A stretch of 64,000 nt of DNA from CANJBX01 sp035556735. GTDB lineage: Bacteria > Pseudomonadota > Alphaproteobacteria > Rhizobiales > Xanthobacteraceae. Both the position numbers and the translations under genes were made by a program. The notes under the pieces are model-generated. The model saw nothing but the letters and a program-made list of their open reading frames with translations, made no database searches and was not told the DNA's origin. Shown in pieces: positions 1-8,357 of the stretch (position 1 is the first letter of the stretch; the number at the start of each line of letters is the position of its first letter). The stretch covers positions 62,001 to 126,000 of the forward strand of contig DATMFF010000014.1 of assembly GCA_035556735.1 (NCBI GenBank). The letters are read 5' to 3'.

Positions 1-819
1 TTTGAGCTTCTTCGCCGCAACCGCCGCGAGCGGATACTCGCGGAACGGAAACAGCTTGGTGCCGAAGCCGCCGCCGGTGTCGGGCGTGATCACGCGCATC
101 TTCTCGGGCGAAATGCCGATCATCTTGCAGACCACGTCGCGGATGCGGTGCGGCCCCTGGCTGCCGACCGTCAGCGTGAAGTGGTCGCGGCCCTCGTCGT
201 ATTCGGCAACGACCGCGCGCGTGTCGAGATAGTTCGTGACGAGGCGCTGGTTGACGATCGTCAGCGTCACTGTCCTGGCGGCGCTCTTGAACAACGCGTC
301 GGTCTTGTCCTTGTCGCCAACCGACTTCTCGAAGGCGACGTTGCCCGGGTGATCCGGCCACACCAGCGGCGCGCCGGACTTGAGCGCGGCCACCGCGTCG
401 ATCACCGCCGGCTTGGGCTGCCAGTCGACCGCGATCGCCTCCGCCGCATCCTTCGCCTGTTCCACCGTGTCGGCGACGACGAACGCGATGGCGTCGCCCA
501 CGTGCTTGACCTCCTTGCTGGCCAGCACCTCGTAGGGCGGCGCCGTGATGGAGACGCCCGGGATCGGGAACATCAGCGGCAGCTTGCCGATGTCCGCGGT
601 GTCCGCGGCGGTGAGGATCAGCCGCACGCCGGGCATCGCCGCGGCCTTGCTCGTATCGGTGATGCGGAACGAGGCATGGGCATGGGGCGAGCGCAGCAGC
701 ACCGCGTGCAGCGTGCCCGCGGGCATGTAGTCCGACACGTAGCGGCCGGCGCCGCGCAGCAGCGCGTCGTCCTCCTTGCGGGTGAGGGCCTGCGACACAC
801 CGAACTTCAATGGGGACAT
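1..819 (-). CDS. Xanthine/CO dehydrogenase-type molybdopterin-binding subunit, N-terminal part
   Basis: Large catalytic subunit of a molybdenum hydroxylase (xanthine dehydrogenase/aldehyde oxidase/CoxL superfamily). The gene runs off the left edge, so only the first 273 residues are present of a family that usually has about 750-800. The reading frame starts at an ATG at 819 (MSPLKFGVSQ). It shows the N-terminal 'hammerhead' motifs GAGRYVSDY and RSPHAHA, then GGGFGTK near residue 255, which contacts the molybdopterin cofactor in this family. The substrate cannot be told because the active-site half is missing. It lies 81 bp downstream of a TetR gene in the same direction, so co-transcription and control by that regulator are possible. 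The family is clear; the substrate is unknown. Confidence 0.88.
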   Translation of the reverse strand, partial: MSPLKFGVSQALTRKEDDALLRGAGRYVSDYMPAGTLHAVLLRSPHAHASFRITDTSKAAAMPGVRLILTAADTADIGKLPLMFPIPGVSITAPPYEVLASKEVKHVGDAIAFVVADTVEQAKDAAEAIAVDWQPKPAVIDAVAALKSGAPLVWPDHPGNVAFEKSVGDKDKTDALFKSAARTVTLTIVNQRLVTNYLDTRAVVAEYDEGRDHFTLTVGSQGPHRIRDVVCKMIGISPEKMRVITPDTGGGFGTKLFPFREYPLAAVAAKKLK

Positions 820-900
820 GGGATACGTCTCACGTTTGCATTTCAGACTTGTGGTGACGGGACGGGCGGTCGGACCCTGACGCTGGCCGCGGCGGCCAGA

Positions 901-1530
901 TCAACCCGGCGGGGCGAAGGTCGCGCGCACGAGGTCGCGATAGAGCAGGATCTGCCGCGGCAGGATCGTCGCATCCTTGAGCACGCGCCCGAGGATGAGG
1001 CCGCCCTCCACCAGCGTCGCCGCCATGTCGGCCATCGCCTCGAGATCCACCGGCTGACGCGCGGGATAGCGCGCGGCGATGGCGTCGAGCCGTTCGCGGA
1101 AGCGCTGGCGCCACTCCAGCATCCCCTCCGCGTTGAGCTCGTGGATCTCGCGGTTGAAGAGCTGGTCCTGATAGCAGAACGAGGCGGCGAGGCACCCCGG
1201 GTGCGCCTCGGGCAGATTGGCCATCATCTCGGCGAACAGCTTCAGCGCCACCAGGAAGCCGTGCAGCGGATCGTCGTTGAGTTCGTCGGCGCGGCCGAAC
1301 AGGTCGTCGAGCACGGCCTTGTCGTGATCGAGATAGCGCAGCAGCAATCCCTTGGCGAGATCGGCCTTATCCTTGAAATGATAGAAGAAGCCGCTCTTGG
1401 TGATGCCCACCGCGGCGATGATCTCCTCGATCGAGGTGGCGGCGAAGCCCTTGGCGAGGACGGCCGATTCGGCCGCGGCCAGCAGCCGTTCACGCGTGTC
1501 GCTGCCCTTGCGCGTTGATACCTCAAGCAT
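901..1530 (-). CDS. TetR/AcrR family transcriptional regulator
   Basis: A 209-residue one-domain repressor. The N-terminal helix-turn-helix (about residues 10-56) carries the typical TetR run ERLLAAAESAVLAKGF, then the recognition part ITKSGFFYHFKDKADL. The C-terminal half is the ligand-binding and dimerisation domain, for which no ligand can be named. An in-frame start exists further upstream, but the ATG at 1530 (MLEVSTRKG) gives the usual TetR length and sits just behind a 21-bp palindrome (1536-1556) that is probably its own operator. The downstream molybdenum hydroxylase gene has the same orientation, and a homocysteine methyltransferase gene is divergent; either could be a target. Confidence 0.93.
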   Translation of the reverse strand: MLEVSTRKGSDTRERLLAAAESAVLAKGFAATSIEEIIAAVGITKSGFFYHFKDKADLAKGLLLRYLDHDKAVLDDLFGRADELNDDPLHGFLVALKLFAEMMANLPEAHPGCLAASFCYQDQLFNREIHELNAEGMLEWRQRFRERLDAIAARYPARQPVDLEAMADMAATLVEGGLILGRVLKDATILPRQILLYRDLVRATFAPPG

Positions 1531-1535
1531 GGCGA

Positions 1536-1556
1536 AACTGTACCATAGGTGCAGTT
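1536..1556. promoter_or_regulatory. Putative TetR operator palindrome
   Basis: Imperfect inverted repeat with 9-bp arms (AACTGTACC and GGTGCAGTT, one mismatch) around a 3-bp centre (ATA). It ends 6 bp before the tetR ATG. On the minus strand it contains TATGGT, a possible -10 element, so a bound dimer would block tetR transcription. The match to a TetR-type operator is by symmetry and position only. Confidence 0.6.
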
Positions 1557-1734
1557 GATCGGGGATATCGCGGGCCCGCACTGTGACACCCGACACCTGG
1601 GCGCGCGTAAATCATTGTCCAGTCACCACATTTTTTCGTGAAGAGAACCAGACCATGAGTTTCTGGTCGCGTGGCGCAAATTCCATATTTTGCCTGCCAC
1701 GAACCTCGCGCATTCACTCAAGGGATTTTGAAAG

Positions 1735-2679
1735 ATGGCCAAATATCGCGCCGCGTTGCCGCAACTGGCGGACAAGCCGTTTCTCACCGACGGCGGACTG
1801 GAGACGACCCTGATCTTCCACGAGGGCACGCCGCTGCAATATTTCGCCGCCTTCGACCTGCTGCGCACGCCGGACGGCGTGCGCCAGACGCGCGCGTACT
1901 TCGAGCGCTATGCCGCGATCGCGACCGCCAGAGGGCTTGGCTTCGTGCTCGAGAGCCCGACCTGGCGCGCCAACCGCGACTGGGCCGAGAAGCTCGGCTA
2001 TTCCAGGGAAGGTCTCGCCGACGCCAACCGGCGCGCCATCGCGCTCATGACGGAGATCCGGCACGAGCACGAGACTGCGCGCTCGCCCATGGTCATCTCC
2101 GGCGCGATCGGTCCGCGCGGCGACGGCTACGTCGCAGAGCGCCTGATGAGCGCCGACGAAGCGCAGGACTACCACGCCGAGCAGATCAACGTCTTCCGCG
2201 GCACCATGTGCGACATGGTCACTGCCTTCACGCTCAACTACGTCGACGAGGCGATCGGCATCGCGCGCGCCGCCCAGGCCGCCGGCATGCCGGCGGCGAT
2301 CTCGTTCACGCTCGAGACCGACGGACGGCTGCCCGCAGGCGAGACGCTCAAGGAGGCGATCGAGCAGGTCGACGCCGCGACGGGAGGTTCTCCGGCCTAC
2401 TACATGGTCAACTGCGCGCATCCGACGCACTTCGACTCGGCGCTGGCGGCGGGCGAGTCCTGGGTCGCGCGCATCCGCGGCATCCGCGCCAACGCCTCCA
2501 AGCGCAGCCACGCCGAGCTCGACGAATCGACCGATCTCGACGTGGGCAATCCGGTGGAGCTCGGCCGCGAGTACGACGGCCTGCGCCGCAAGCTGCCGCA
2601 TCTCACCGTGTTCGGCGGCTGCTGCGGCACCGACCATCGGCACGTCACCGAGATCGCGCGCACCTGCCTCGCGGCGTGA
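1735..2679 (+). CDS. Homocysteine S-methyltransferase family protein
   Basis: A 314-residue cytoplasmic protein covering the whole homocysteine S-methyltransferase domain (MmuM/BHMT type, usually about 310 residues). It starts with the family signature FLTDGGLETTL (residues 16-26). The zinc-binding cysteines are seen in VNCAHP and in GGCCGTDHRH near the C-terminus. Such enzymes transfer a methyl group from S-methylmethionine or a similar donor to homocysteine to make methionine. The ATG at 1735 is preceded by AAGGGA at a suitable distance. The leader (1597-1734) has an inverted repeat ACCAGA/TCTGGT but nothing I recognise as a SAM or SAH riboswitch. The methyl donor is not predictable from sequence. 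Confidence 0.88.
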   Translation: MAKYRAALPQLADKPFLTDGGLETTLIFHEGTPLQYFAAFDLLRTPDGVRQTRAYFERYAAIATARGLGFVLESPTWRANRDWAEKLGYSREGLADANRRAIALMTEIRHEHETARSPMVISGAIGPRGDGYVAERLMSADEAQDYHAEQINVFRGTMCDMVTAFTLNYVDEAIGIARAAQAAGMPAAISFTLETDGRLPAGETLKEAIEQVDAATGGSPAYYMVNCAHPTHFDSALAAGESWVARIRGIRANASKRSHAELDESTDLDVGNPVELGREYDGLRRKLPHLTVFGGCCGTDHRHVTEIARTCLAA

Positions 2680-2724
2680 GCGCGGGCGGCGGCCGGGTCG
2701 AATTTCGCAGACGGTCGGGAAGGC

Positions 2725-2747
2725 GGGGGCCGGTCGATCCGGCCCCC
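2725..2747. terminator. GC-rich hairpin between convergent genes
   Basis: Perfect 9-bp inverted repeat (GGGGGCCGG and CCGGCCCCC) around the loop TCGAT. It lies between the end of the homocysteine methyltransferase gene (2679) and the end of the RND pump gene (2752), so it can serve both directions. No long T tract follows on either strand, so termination strength is uncertain. Confidence 0.65.
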
Positions 2748-2751
2748 GTTG

Positions 2752-5700
2752 CTATTCGGCGGGCTGCGCCTGCGCCGCCACGCGCCGCTGCCGGCGCGTC
2801 GCGAGCCAGCGGCCCACGATGTAGAACGCCGGCGTGAAGATCAGTCCGAACGCCGTGACCCCGATCATGCCGGAGAACACCGCCGTGCCCAGCGTCTGAC
2901 GCAGCTCGGCGCCGGCGCCCACCGACCACACCAGCGGCACCACGCCGAAGATGAAGGCGAGCGAGGTCATCAGGATCGGGCGGAAGCGCAGCTCGGCGGC
3001 CTGCACCGCGGCATCGTGCCGCTCGCGGCCGCTCGTCTCGAGCTGCGTCGCGAACTCGATGATCAGGATCGCGTTCTTCGCGGCCAATGCGATCAGCACG
3101 ATGAAGCCCACCTGCGTGAGCAGGTTGTTGTCCTGGCCGCGCAGCAGGATGCCGGTGATCGCCGAGACGAGACACATCGGCACGATCATGATGACCGCCA
3201 GCGGCAGCGTCAGGCTCTCGAACTGCGCCGCCAGCACCAGGAACACGAACACCACGCCCAGCCCGAAGGCGAAGGCCGCGGTGTTGCCGGCGCGGATCTG
3301 CTGGAAGGCAAGCGTCGTCCATTCGAACGCAAATCCCTCGGGCAACGTCTCGCGCGCGAGCTTCTCCATGATCTCGATTGCCTGCCCCTGCGAGTAGCCG
3401 GGCGCGGCCGCGCCGTCGAGCTCGGCGGCCGGATAGATGTTGTAGCGCGGCACGCGGTATGGCCCCGCCGTGTCGCGCACCGTCGTGAACGAGCCGAGCG
3501 GCACGGTCTCGCCGGACGAGTTGCGCACCCGCAGCTTGAGTACGTCCTGCGCATCGAGCCGGTACTCGCCCGCGGCCTGCGCCTGCACGCGGAAGGTACG
3601 GCCGAGCAGGTTGAAGTCGTTGACGTAGAGCGAGCCGATGAACGTCTGCAGCGTGTTGAACACGTCCGGCATGTCGATGCCGAGGAGCTGCGCCTTGCTG
3701 CGGTCGATGTCGAGGTAGAGCTGCGGCGTCTGCGTCTCGAACAGCGAGAACACCTGCATCAGTCCCGGCGTCTGCGCCGCCCGCCCCATCATGGCGTAGA
3801 CCGCGCCCTGCAGCGCCTGCGGGCCGCGGCCGCCGCGGTCCTCGATCATCATGCGGAAACCGCCGGCGTTGCCGATGCCCTGCACCGGCGGCGGCTGCAC
3901 GACGATCATGAAGGCTTCCTGGATGGCGGCCAGCTTCTGGAACAGCGCGCCCTGGATGGCGGTCGCCGACAGGCGCGGGTCCTTGGCGCGCTCCTGGAAG
4001 CTGTCGAGCACGAGGAACATGGCGCCGGCGTTGGGCGCGTTGGTGAAGCTCGCCCCGGAGAAGCCGACGATGTTGATGGCGTGCGCGACGCCGGGCGTTG
4101 CAAGCGCGATCTCCGCCGCCCGCCGCTGCACGGCGTCGGTGCGCGCCAGCGACGAGCCGGGCGGAAGCTGCGAGGCGACGATGAGGAAGCCGCGGTCCTG
4201 CTGCGGGATGAATCCCGACGGCGCCGCGCGGAAGATGCCGTAGCCGAGCGCCAGGATGCCGGCATAGATCACGAGCATCACCAGCGCTTTGCGCACGGCC
4301 AGCGAGGCCATCCGGCCGTAGCCGCGCCGCGTCGCGTCGAAGCCGCGGTTGAACAGGCGGAAGAAGCCGTGAATCGGCCGTTCCCACCATCGATCGCGAT
4401 GGTGCGGATCGTGCGGCTTGAGCAGCAGGGCGCACATCGCCGGCGACAGGGTGAGCGAGCAGATCAGAGAGATCACCGTCGCGCCCGCGATGGTCAGCGC
4501 GAACTGGCGATAGAACTGGCCGGAGATGCCGGTGATGAAGGCGGCCGGCACGAACACGGCGCAGAGCACGAGCGCGATCGCCACCAGCGCAGTGCCGACC
4601 TCGTCCATGCTCTTGCGGGAGGCTTCGCGCGGCGACAGCCCCGCTGCGATATTTCGTTCGACGTTCTCCACCACGACGATGGCATCGTCGACCACGATGC
4701 CGACCGCCAGAACCAGCCCGAACAGCGAGAGGTTGTTGAGCGAGAAGCCGAACAGCGACATCACGAAGAACGTGCCGATCAGCGACACCGGGATCGCGAC
4801 GATCGGGATGACGGCCGCGCGCCAGCTCTGCAGGAAGATGACGACGACGAGCACGACCAGCATCACGGCTTCGATGATGGTCTCGATCACCGCGCGTACG
4901 GATTCCGCGATGAACTGCGTGGGATCGTAGATCGTCGCGTATTTCAGCCCCTGTGGGAAATCGGCGCCGATCCGCGCCATCGTGTTGCGCAGCGCGTCGC
5001 CGGTGGCGAGCGCGTTCGAGCCCGGGCGCTGGAACACGGCGATCGCGACCGACGGGTCGCGGTCGAGGTAGGAGTTCGAGGAATAGTCCTGGCCGGTGAG
5101 CTCGACGCGCGCGACGTCGCGCAGCCGCACGACCGCGTTCGGCGTCTGCTTGACGACGATGTTGCCGAATTCCGCGGGGTCGGACAGGCGGCCGAGCGTG
5201 CGCACGGCGACCTGGAACGCGAGCTGGTCCGCGAGCGGGGGAGCATTGAGCACGCCCGAGGCGACCTGCACGTTCTGGCCCTGCAGCGCCAGCGTCACGT
5301 CGCGCGCCGTCATGTTCAGCGACTGCATCTTGTCCGGGTCGAGCCAGATCTGCATCGCATAGTCGCGCGCGCCGAACACGACGATCGAGCCCACCCCATC
5401 GACGCGGCTGAGCACGTCCTTGATCTGCAGGTTGGCGTAATTGGTCATGAAGATCGGATCGCGCGACCCGTCCGGCGAATAGAGGTTCACCAGCATCAGG
5501 ATGTCGGGTGAGCTCTTCGCCACGGTCACGCCGATCTGCTGCACCGCCTGCGGCAGGCGCGGCTGCGCCGTCGCGACGCGGTTCTGAACCTGCACCTGCG
5601 CGATATCGAGGTTGATGCCGATGTCGAAGGTCACGGAGATCGAGAAGCGTCCGTCCGCCGTCGAGTTCGACGACATGTAGAGCATGCCTTCGACGCCGTT

Positions 5701-5913
5701 CACCTGCTGCTCGATCGGCGCCACGACCGTCTCGGCCACGGTCTCCGCGGCCGCGCCGGGATAGGCGCCGGTGATGTTGATGATCGGAGGGGCGATCTCG
5801 GGATACTGCGCCACCGGCAGCCGCAGGTACGACACGCCGCCGAGGATCACGATGATGATCGCCAGCACCGATGCGAAGATCGGCCGGTCGATGAAGAAGT
5901 GCGAGAGGCGCAT
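2752..5913 (-). CDS. RND multidrug efflux pump inner-membrane permease (AcrB/MexB-like)
   Basis: A 1053-residue proton-driven drug exporter of the HAE1 family, matching the full family length. It opens with the conserved MRLSHFFIDRPIFASVLAII and has the two 6-helix halves with large periplasmic loops expected of AcrB. The proton-relay aspartate pair is in VDDAIVVVENV (TM4 region, about residue 405). It would form a trimer in the inner membrane and work with the adaptor encoded 15 bp upstream. No TolC-like outer-membrane gene is in this operon, so the pump must borrow one. Substrates cannot be deduced. Confidence 0.96.
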   Translation of the reverse strand: MRLSHFFIDRPIFASVLAIIIVILGGVSYLRLPVAQYPEIAPPIINITGAYPGAAAETVAETVVAPIEQQVNGVEGMLYMSSNSTADGRFSISVTFDIGINLDIAQVQVQNRVATAQPRLPQAVQQIGVTVAKSSPDILMLVNLYSPDGSRDPIFMTNYANLQIKDVLSRVDGVGSIVVFGARDYAMQIWLDPDKMQSLNMTARDVTLALQGQNVQVASGVLNAPPLADQLAFQVAVRTLGRLSDPAEFGNIVVKQTPNAVVRLRDVARVELTGQDYSSNSYLDRDPSVAIAVFQRPGSNALATGDALRNTMARIGADFPQGLKYATIYDPTQFIAESVRAVIETIIEAVMLVVLVVVIFLQSWRAAVIPIVAIPVSLIGTFFVMSLFGFSLNNLSLFGLVLAVGIVVDDAIVVVENVERNIAAGLSPREASRKSMDEVGTALVAIALVLCAVFVPAAFITGISGQFYRQFALTIAGATVISLICSLTLSPAMCALLLKPHDPHHRDRWWERPIHGFFRLFNRGFDATRRGYGRMASLAVRKALVMLVIYAGILALGYGIFRAAPSGFIPQQDRGFLIVASQLPPGSSLARTDAVQRRAAEIALATPGVAHAINIVGFSGASFTNAPNAGAMFLVLDSFQERAKDPRLSATAIQGALFQKLAAIQEAFMIVVQPPPVQGIGNAGGFRMMIEDRGGRGPQALQGAVYAMMGRAAQTPGLMQVFSLFETQTPQLYLDIDRSKAQLLGIDMPDVFNTLQTFIGSLYVNDFNLLGRTFRVQAQAAGEYRLDAQDVLKLRVRNSSGETVPLGSFTTVRDTAGPYRVPRYNIYPAAELDGAAAPGYSQGQAIEIMEKLARETLPEGFAFEWTTLAFQQIRAGNTAAFAFGLGVVFVFLVLAAQFESLTLPLAVIMIVPMCLVSAITGILLRGQDNNLLTQVGFIVLIALAAKNAILIIEFATQLETSGRERHDAAVQAAELRFRPILMTSLAFIFGVVPLVWSVGAGAELRQTLGTAVFSGMIGVTAFGLIFTPAFYIVGRWLATRRQRRVAAQAQPAE

Positions 5914-5928
5914 GAATTCGATCCGCTA

Positions 5929-7137
5929 TCAGTTCGTCTTCGCCGCGGCCGACCCGGCCTGCTGCCCGGCCGGCGCCGGCGGCTTCGCGCCCTCTTCCTG
6001 CGGCGTCACCTTCTGACCCGGACGCGCGCGCATCAGTCCGTTGACGATGACGCGGTCGTCCGCCGCGATGCCGTCCTTGATGACGCGCAGCGGCCCGACG
6101 AGCTGGCCGAGCGTGACGTACTTCTGGCGCACCGTGCCGTCGGCGTCGACCGTGAGCACGAACTTGCGCACCTGGTCGGTTCCGAGCGCGACGTCGGGCA
6201 CGAGCAGCGCCTTGAACGGCGCCGACGCGGGCACGCGGATGCGCCCGAACATGCCCGGCGTGAACACGCTGTTGGGATTGGCGAAGACCGCGCGCCCGCG
6301 GATCGTGCCCGAGGCGCGGTCGATCACGTTGTCGACGAAGTCCATCCGGCCTTCGTGCTTGAACTCCGACTCGTCGATCAGCTTGAGCGAGACCGGCACG
6401 CTCGCCTCGCGGCTGGTCACGTCCTTTCCGGCCCGGGCGGCACGCTCGTAGCGCAGATAGGACGCCTCGTCGAAGGTGAACTCGAAGCGGATGGGGTCGA
6501 TGGAGACGATGCTCGCGAGCATGGTCGCGTTGCCGCCGGTGCCGCCGACGATGAGGTTGCCGGGCGAGACGCGGCGGTCGCCGATGCGGCCGGTGATCGG
6601 CGCGCGCAGCTCGGTGAACTGCAGGTCGAGCTCGGCCTGGCGCACCAGCGCTTCGTGCGCGGCGACCGACGCCTCGGCGACGCGCTTGGCCTGCGTGCGC
6701 TGATCGAACGCCTGCTGCGCGATGGTGCGCTCCTTCACGAGTTGCGAGCCGCGCTCGAGGTCGGCCTCGGCATAGGCGAGGTTGGCGCGCGCCTGCGCGA
6801 GATTGGCCTTGGCCTGCTCCAGCGCGTTCTCGAACGGCCGGCGGTCGATCGTGAACAGGAGATCGCCTTCCTTGACGATCTGTCCGTCGGTGAAATGCAC
6901 CTTCTCGAGATAGCCGGGAACGCGCGCGCGCACCTCGATCGAGTTCACGGCCACGAACCGGCCGACGTACTCGTCGAAATCTGTGACGGTCTGCTGGGTC
7001 GGCTTCGCCACGGTGACGGCGGGCGGCGGCGGACCCGCGCCCTGCTGGGGCGCGTTCTGGCCGCATGCGGCGAGCGCCAGCACGGCCGCGGCAAGCGCGG
7101 CGCCTGCAACCAGGGCGCGCGAAAATGCTCTCGACAT
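5929..7137 (-). CDS. RND efflux periplasmic adaptor (membrane fusion protein)
   Basis: A 402-residue AcrA/MexA-type adaptor that links the RND permease to an outer-membrane channel. An in-frame start exists at 7230, but the ATG at 7137 (MSRAFSRALV) gives a clean lipoprotein signal peptide ending in the lipobox LAAC, and it has GGAGAGG just upstream. The order is signal peptide, lipoyl-like half, alpha-helical hairpin (EQAKANLAQARANLAYAEADLERG), second lipoyl half, beta-barrel and membrane-proximal domain. It ends 15 bp before the permease start, so the two form an operon. Confidence 0.95.
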   Translation of the reverse strand: MSRAFSRALVAGAALAAAVLALAACGQNAPQQGAGPPPPAVTVAKPTQQTVTDFDEYVGRFVAVNSIEVRARVPGYLEKVHFTDGQIVKEGDLLFTIDRRPFENALEQAKANLAQARANLAYAEADLERGSQLVKERTIAQQAFDQRTQAKRVAEASVAAHEALVRQAELDLQFTELRAPITGRIGDRRVSPGNLIVGGTGGNATMLASIVSIDPIRFEFTFDEASYLRYERAARAGKDVTSREASVPVSLKLIDESEFKHEGRMDFVDNVIDRASGTIRGRAVFANPNSVFTPGMFGRIRVPASAPFKALLVPDVALGTDQVRKFVLTVDADGTVRQKYVTLGQLVGPLRVIKDGIAADDRVIVNGLMRARPGQKVTPQEEGAKPPAPAGQQAGSAAAKTN

Positions 7138-7174
7138 GTCCTCTCCGTCACCGCTGCAGCTGGGTGGGCGCCTA

Positions 7175-7202
7175 CGTATATATTTGCTGCAGCGCAGTAC
7201 AA
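7175..7202 (-). promoter_or_regulatory. Candidate sigma70 promoter of the RND operon
   Basis: On the minus strand TTGTAC (7197-7202) and TATACG (7175-7180) are separated by 16 bp, about 40 bp upstream of the adaptor ATG. The palindrome GCTGCAGC occurs twice nearby (about 7153-7160 and 7186-7193), once inside the spacer, and could bind a regulator. This is a sequence match only. Confidence 0.4.
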
Positions 7203-7361
7203 CCCTTCCCGTGACCCCCGATCGCCCCACCCCGGCGACGCCCCTGTTATGTAGGCGCGCCCGACCTATATCTATAGTCCCGCAGCAGATACCTCCTCAC
7301 GATCTAGTGGTTGTGGGTCGCAGCGGCGCGGGACGCGGCCCCACACGTTCGAGATCAACCC

Positions 7362-8357
7362 ATGTTCACAGAAGAAGTGGCGGGCCCCGTTCCCGGGGCC
7401 GACGACTCGTTCGACGACACCCTGCTCGATGCCTACTCGCGGACGGTCAGCGGCATCGCCGAGCGAATCGGGCCGGCCGTGGTCGGCCTGCATACCGTCT
7501 CGAAAGGGCAGCGCAACGGCTCGGGCTCCGGCGTGGTCGTCGCCCCGGACGGGCTGATCCTGTCCAACTCGCACGTCGTCGGCGGCGCTGCGCGCGTGAG
7601 CGTCACCACCGCCGACGGGCGCAATCTCGACGCGCGCGTCATCGGCGACGATCCCGACACCGATCTGGCGCTGGTCCGCGTCGAGCAGAACGTCGCGTTG
7701 CCGGCGGCTCCGCTCGGCGATTCCAAGACGCTCAAGCGCGGGCACCTCGTGGTCGCGATCGGCAACCCGCTCGGATTCGAGTCGACCGTCACGGCCGGCG
7801 TCGTGTCCGCGCTCGGGCGCTCGCTGCGCGCGCGCAGCGGCCGCCTGATCGACGACGTCATCCAGACCGACGCGGCGCTCAATCCCGGCAACTCCGGCGG
7901 CCCGCTCGTGTCCTCGCGCGGCGAGGTCGTCGGCATCAACACCGCGATCATCCTCGGCACGCAGGGCATCTGCTTCGCGATCGCATCCAACACCGCGACG
8001 TTCGTGCTGGGCGAGCTCGTGCGTCACGGCCGGGTGCGGCGCGCGTTCATCGGCATCGCCGCCGCGCAGACCCCGCTGCCGCGGCGCCTGCGGCATGCGG
8101 GCGTCGCGCAGGACAGCGCGGTGATGATCTCGAATGTCGAGCCGAGCGGTCCGGCCGAGCGCGCGGGACTGCGGGCCGGCGACATCGTCCTTGGCCTCGA
8201 CGGCGAGATCGTCAGCGGCGCCGACGACCTCATCCGGCTGCTCACCGCCGGGCGGATCGGCCGCGAGATCACGCTCGACGTGCTGCGCGGGGGCGAGCGG
8301 CGGAGCGTCAGTCTGACGGCGGAGGAACGCCGGCCGGCGAAGCCCCGCGCCGCTTGA
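7362..8357 (+). CDS. HtrA/DegP-like serine protease with PDZ domain
   Basis: A 331-residue S1C (trypsin-like) protease. The catalytic triad is visible: His71 in SNSHVVGG, Asp101 in DTDLALV and Ser178 in NPGNSGGPLV. A single PDZ domain follows (about residues 235-320, with SNVEPSGPAERAGLRAGDIVL). DegP-type proteins are usually exported, but this one has no signal peptide or N-terminal membrane helix from the ATG at 7362, and an upstream in-frame start (7311) does not add one, so it is predicted to be cytoplasmic. Its 3' end overlaps the convergent murJ gene by 50 bp. The upstream neighbour is divergent. Confidence 0.9.
   Translation: MFTEEVAGPVPGADDSFDDTLLDAYSRTVSGIAERIGPAVVGLHTVSKGQRNGSGSGVVVAPDGLILSNSHVVGGAARVSVTTADGRNLDARVIGDDPDTDLALVRVEQNVALPAAPLGDSKTLKRGHLVVAIGNPLGFESTVTAGVVSALGRSLRARSGRLIDDVIQTDAALNPGNSGGPLVSSRGEVVGINTAIILGTQGICFAIASNTATFVLGELVRHGRVRRAFIGIAAAQTPLPRRLRHAGVAQDSAVMISNVEPSGPAERAGLRAGDIVLGLDGEIVSGADDLIRLLTAGRIGREITLDVLRGGERRSVSLTAEERRPAKPRAA

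Noticed and set aside
148..1518. Long plus-strand frame opposite the molybdenum hydroxylase and tetR
   Set aside because: The minus-strand reading gives clear family motifs; this frame is compositional noise.
1597..1734. A SAM or SAH riboswitch ahead of the homocysteine methyltransferase gene
   Set aside because: Only one inverted repeat (ACCAGA/TCTGGT) is present; no conserved riboswitch core was recognised.
2749..5511. A 920-codon plus-strand open frame opposite the RND permease
   Set aside because: Antisense shadow: rich in Arg, His, Glu and Asp with no recognisable fold, typical of the reverse complement of GC-rich coding DNA.
2645..7066. A 1473-codon open frame on the minus strand running across the RND pump genes
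   Set aside because: It is an out-of-frame shadow of the high-GC pump and adaptor genes; the translation is arginine- and alanine-rich with no domain, while the two other frames give complete RND proteins.
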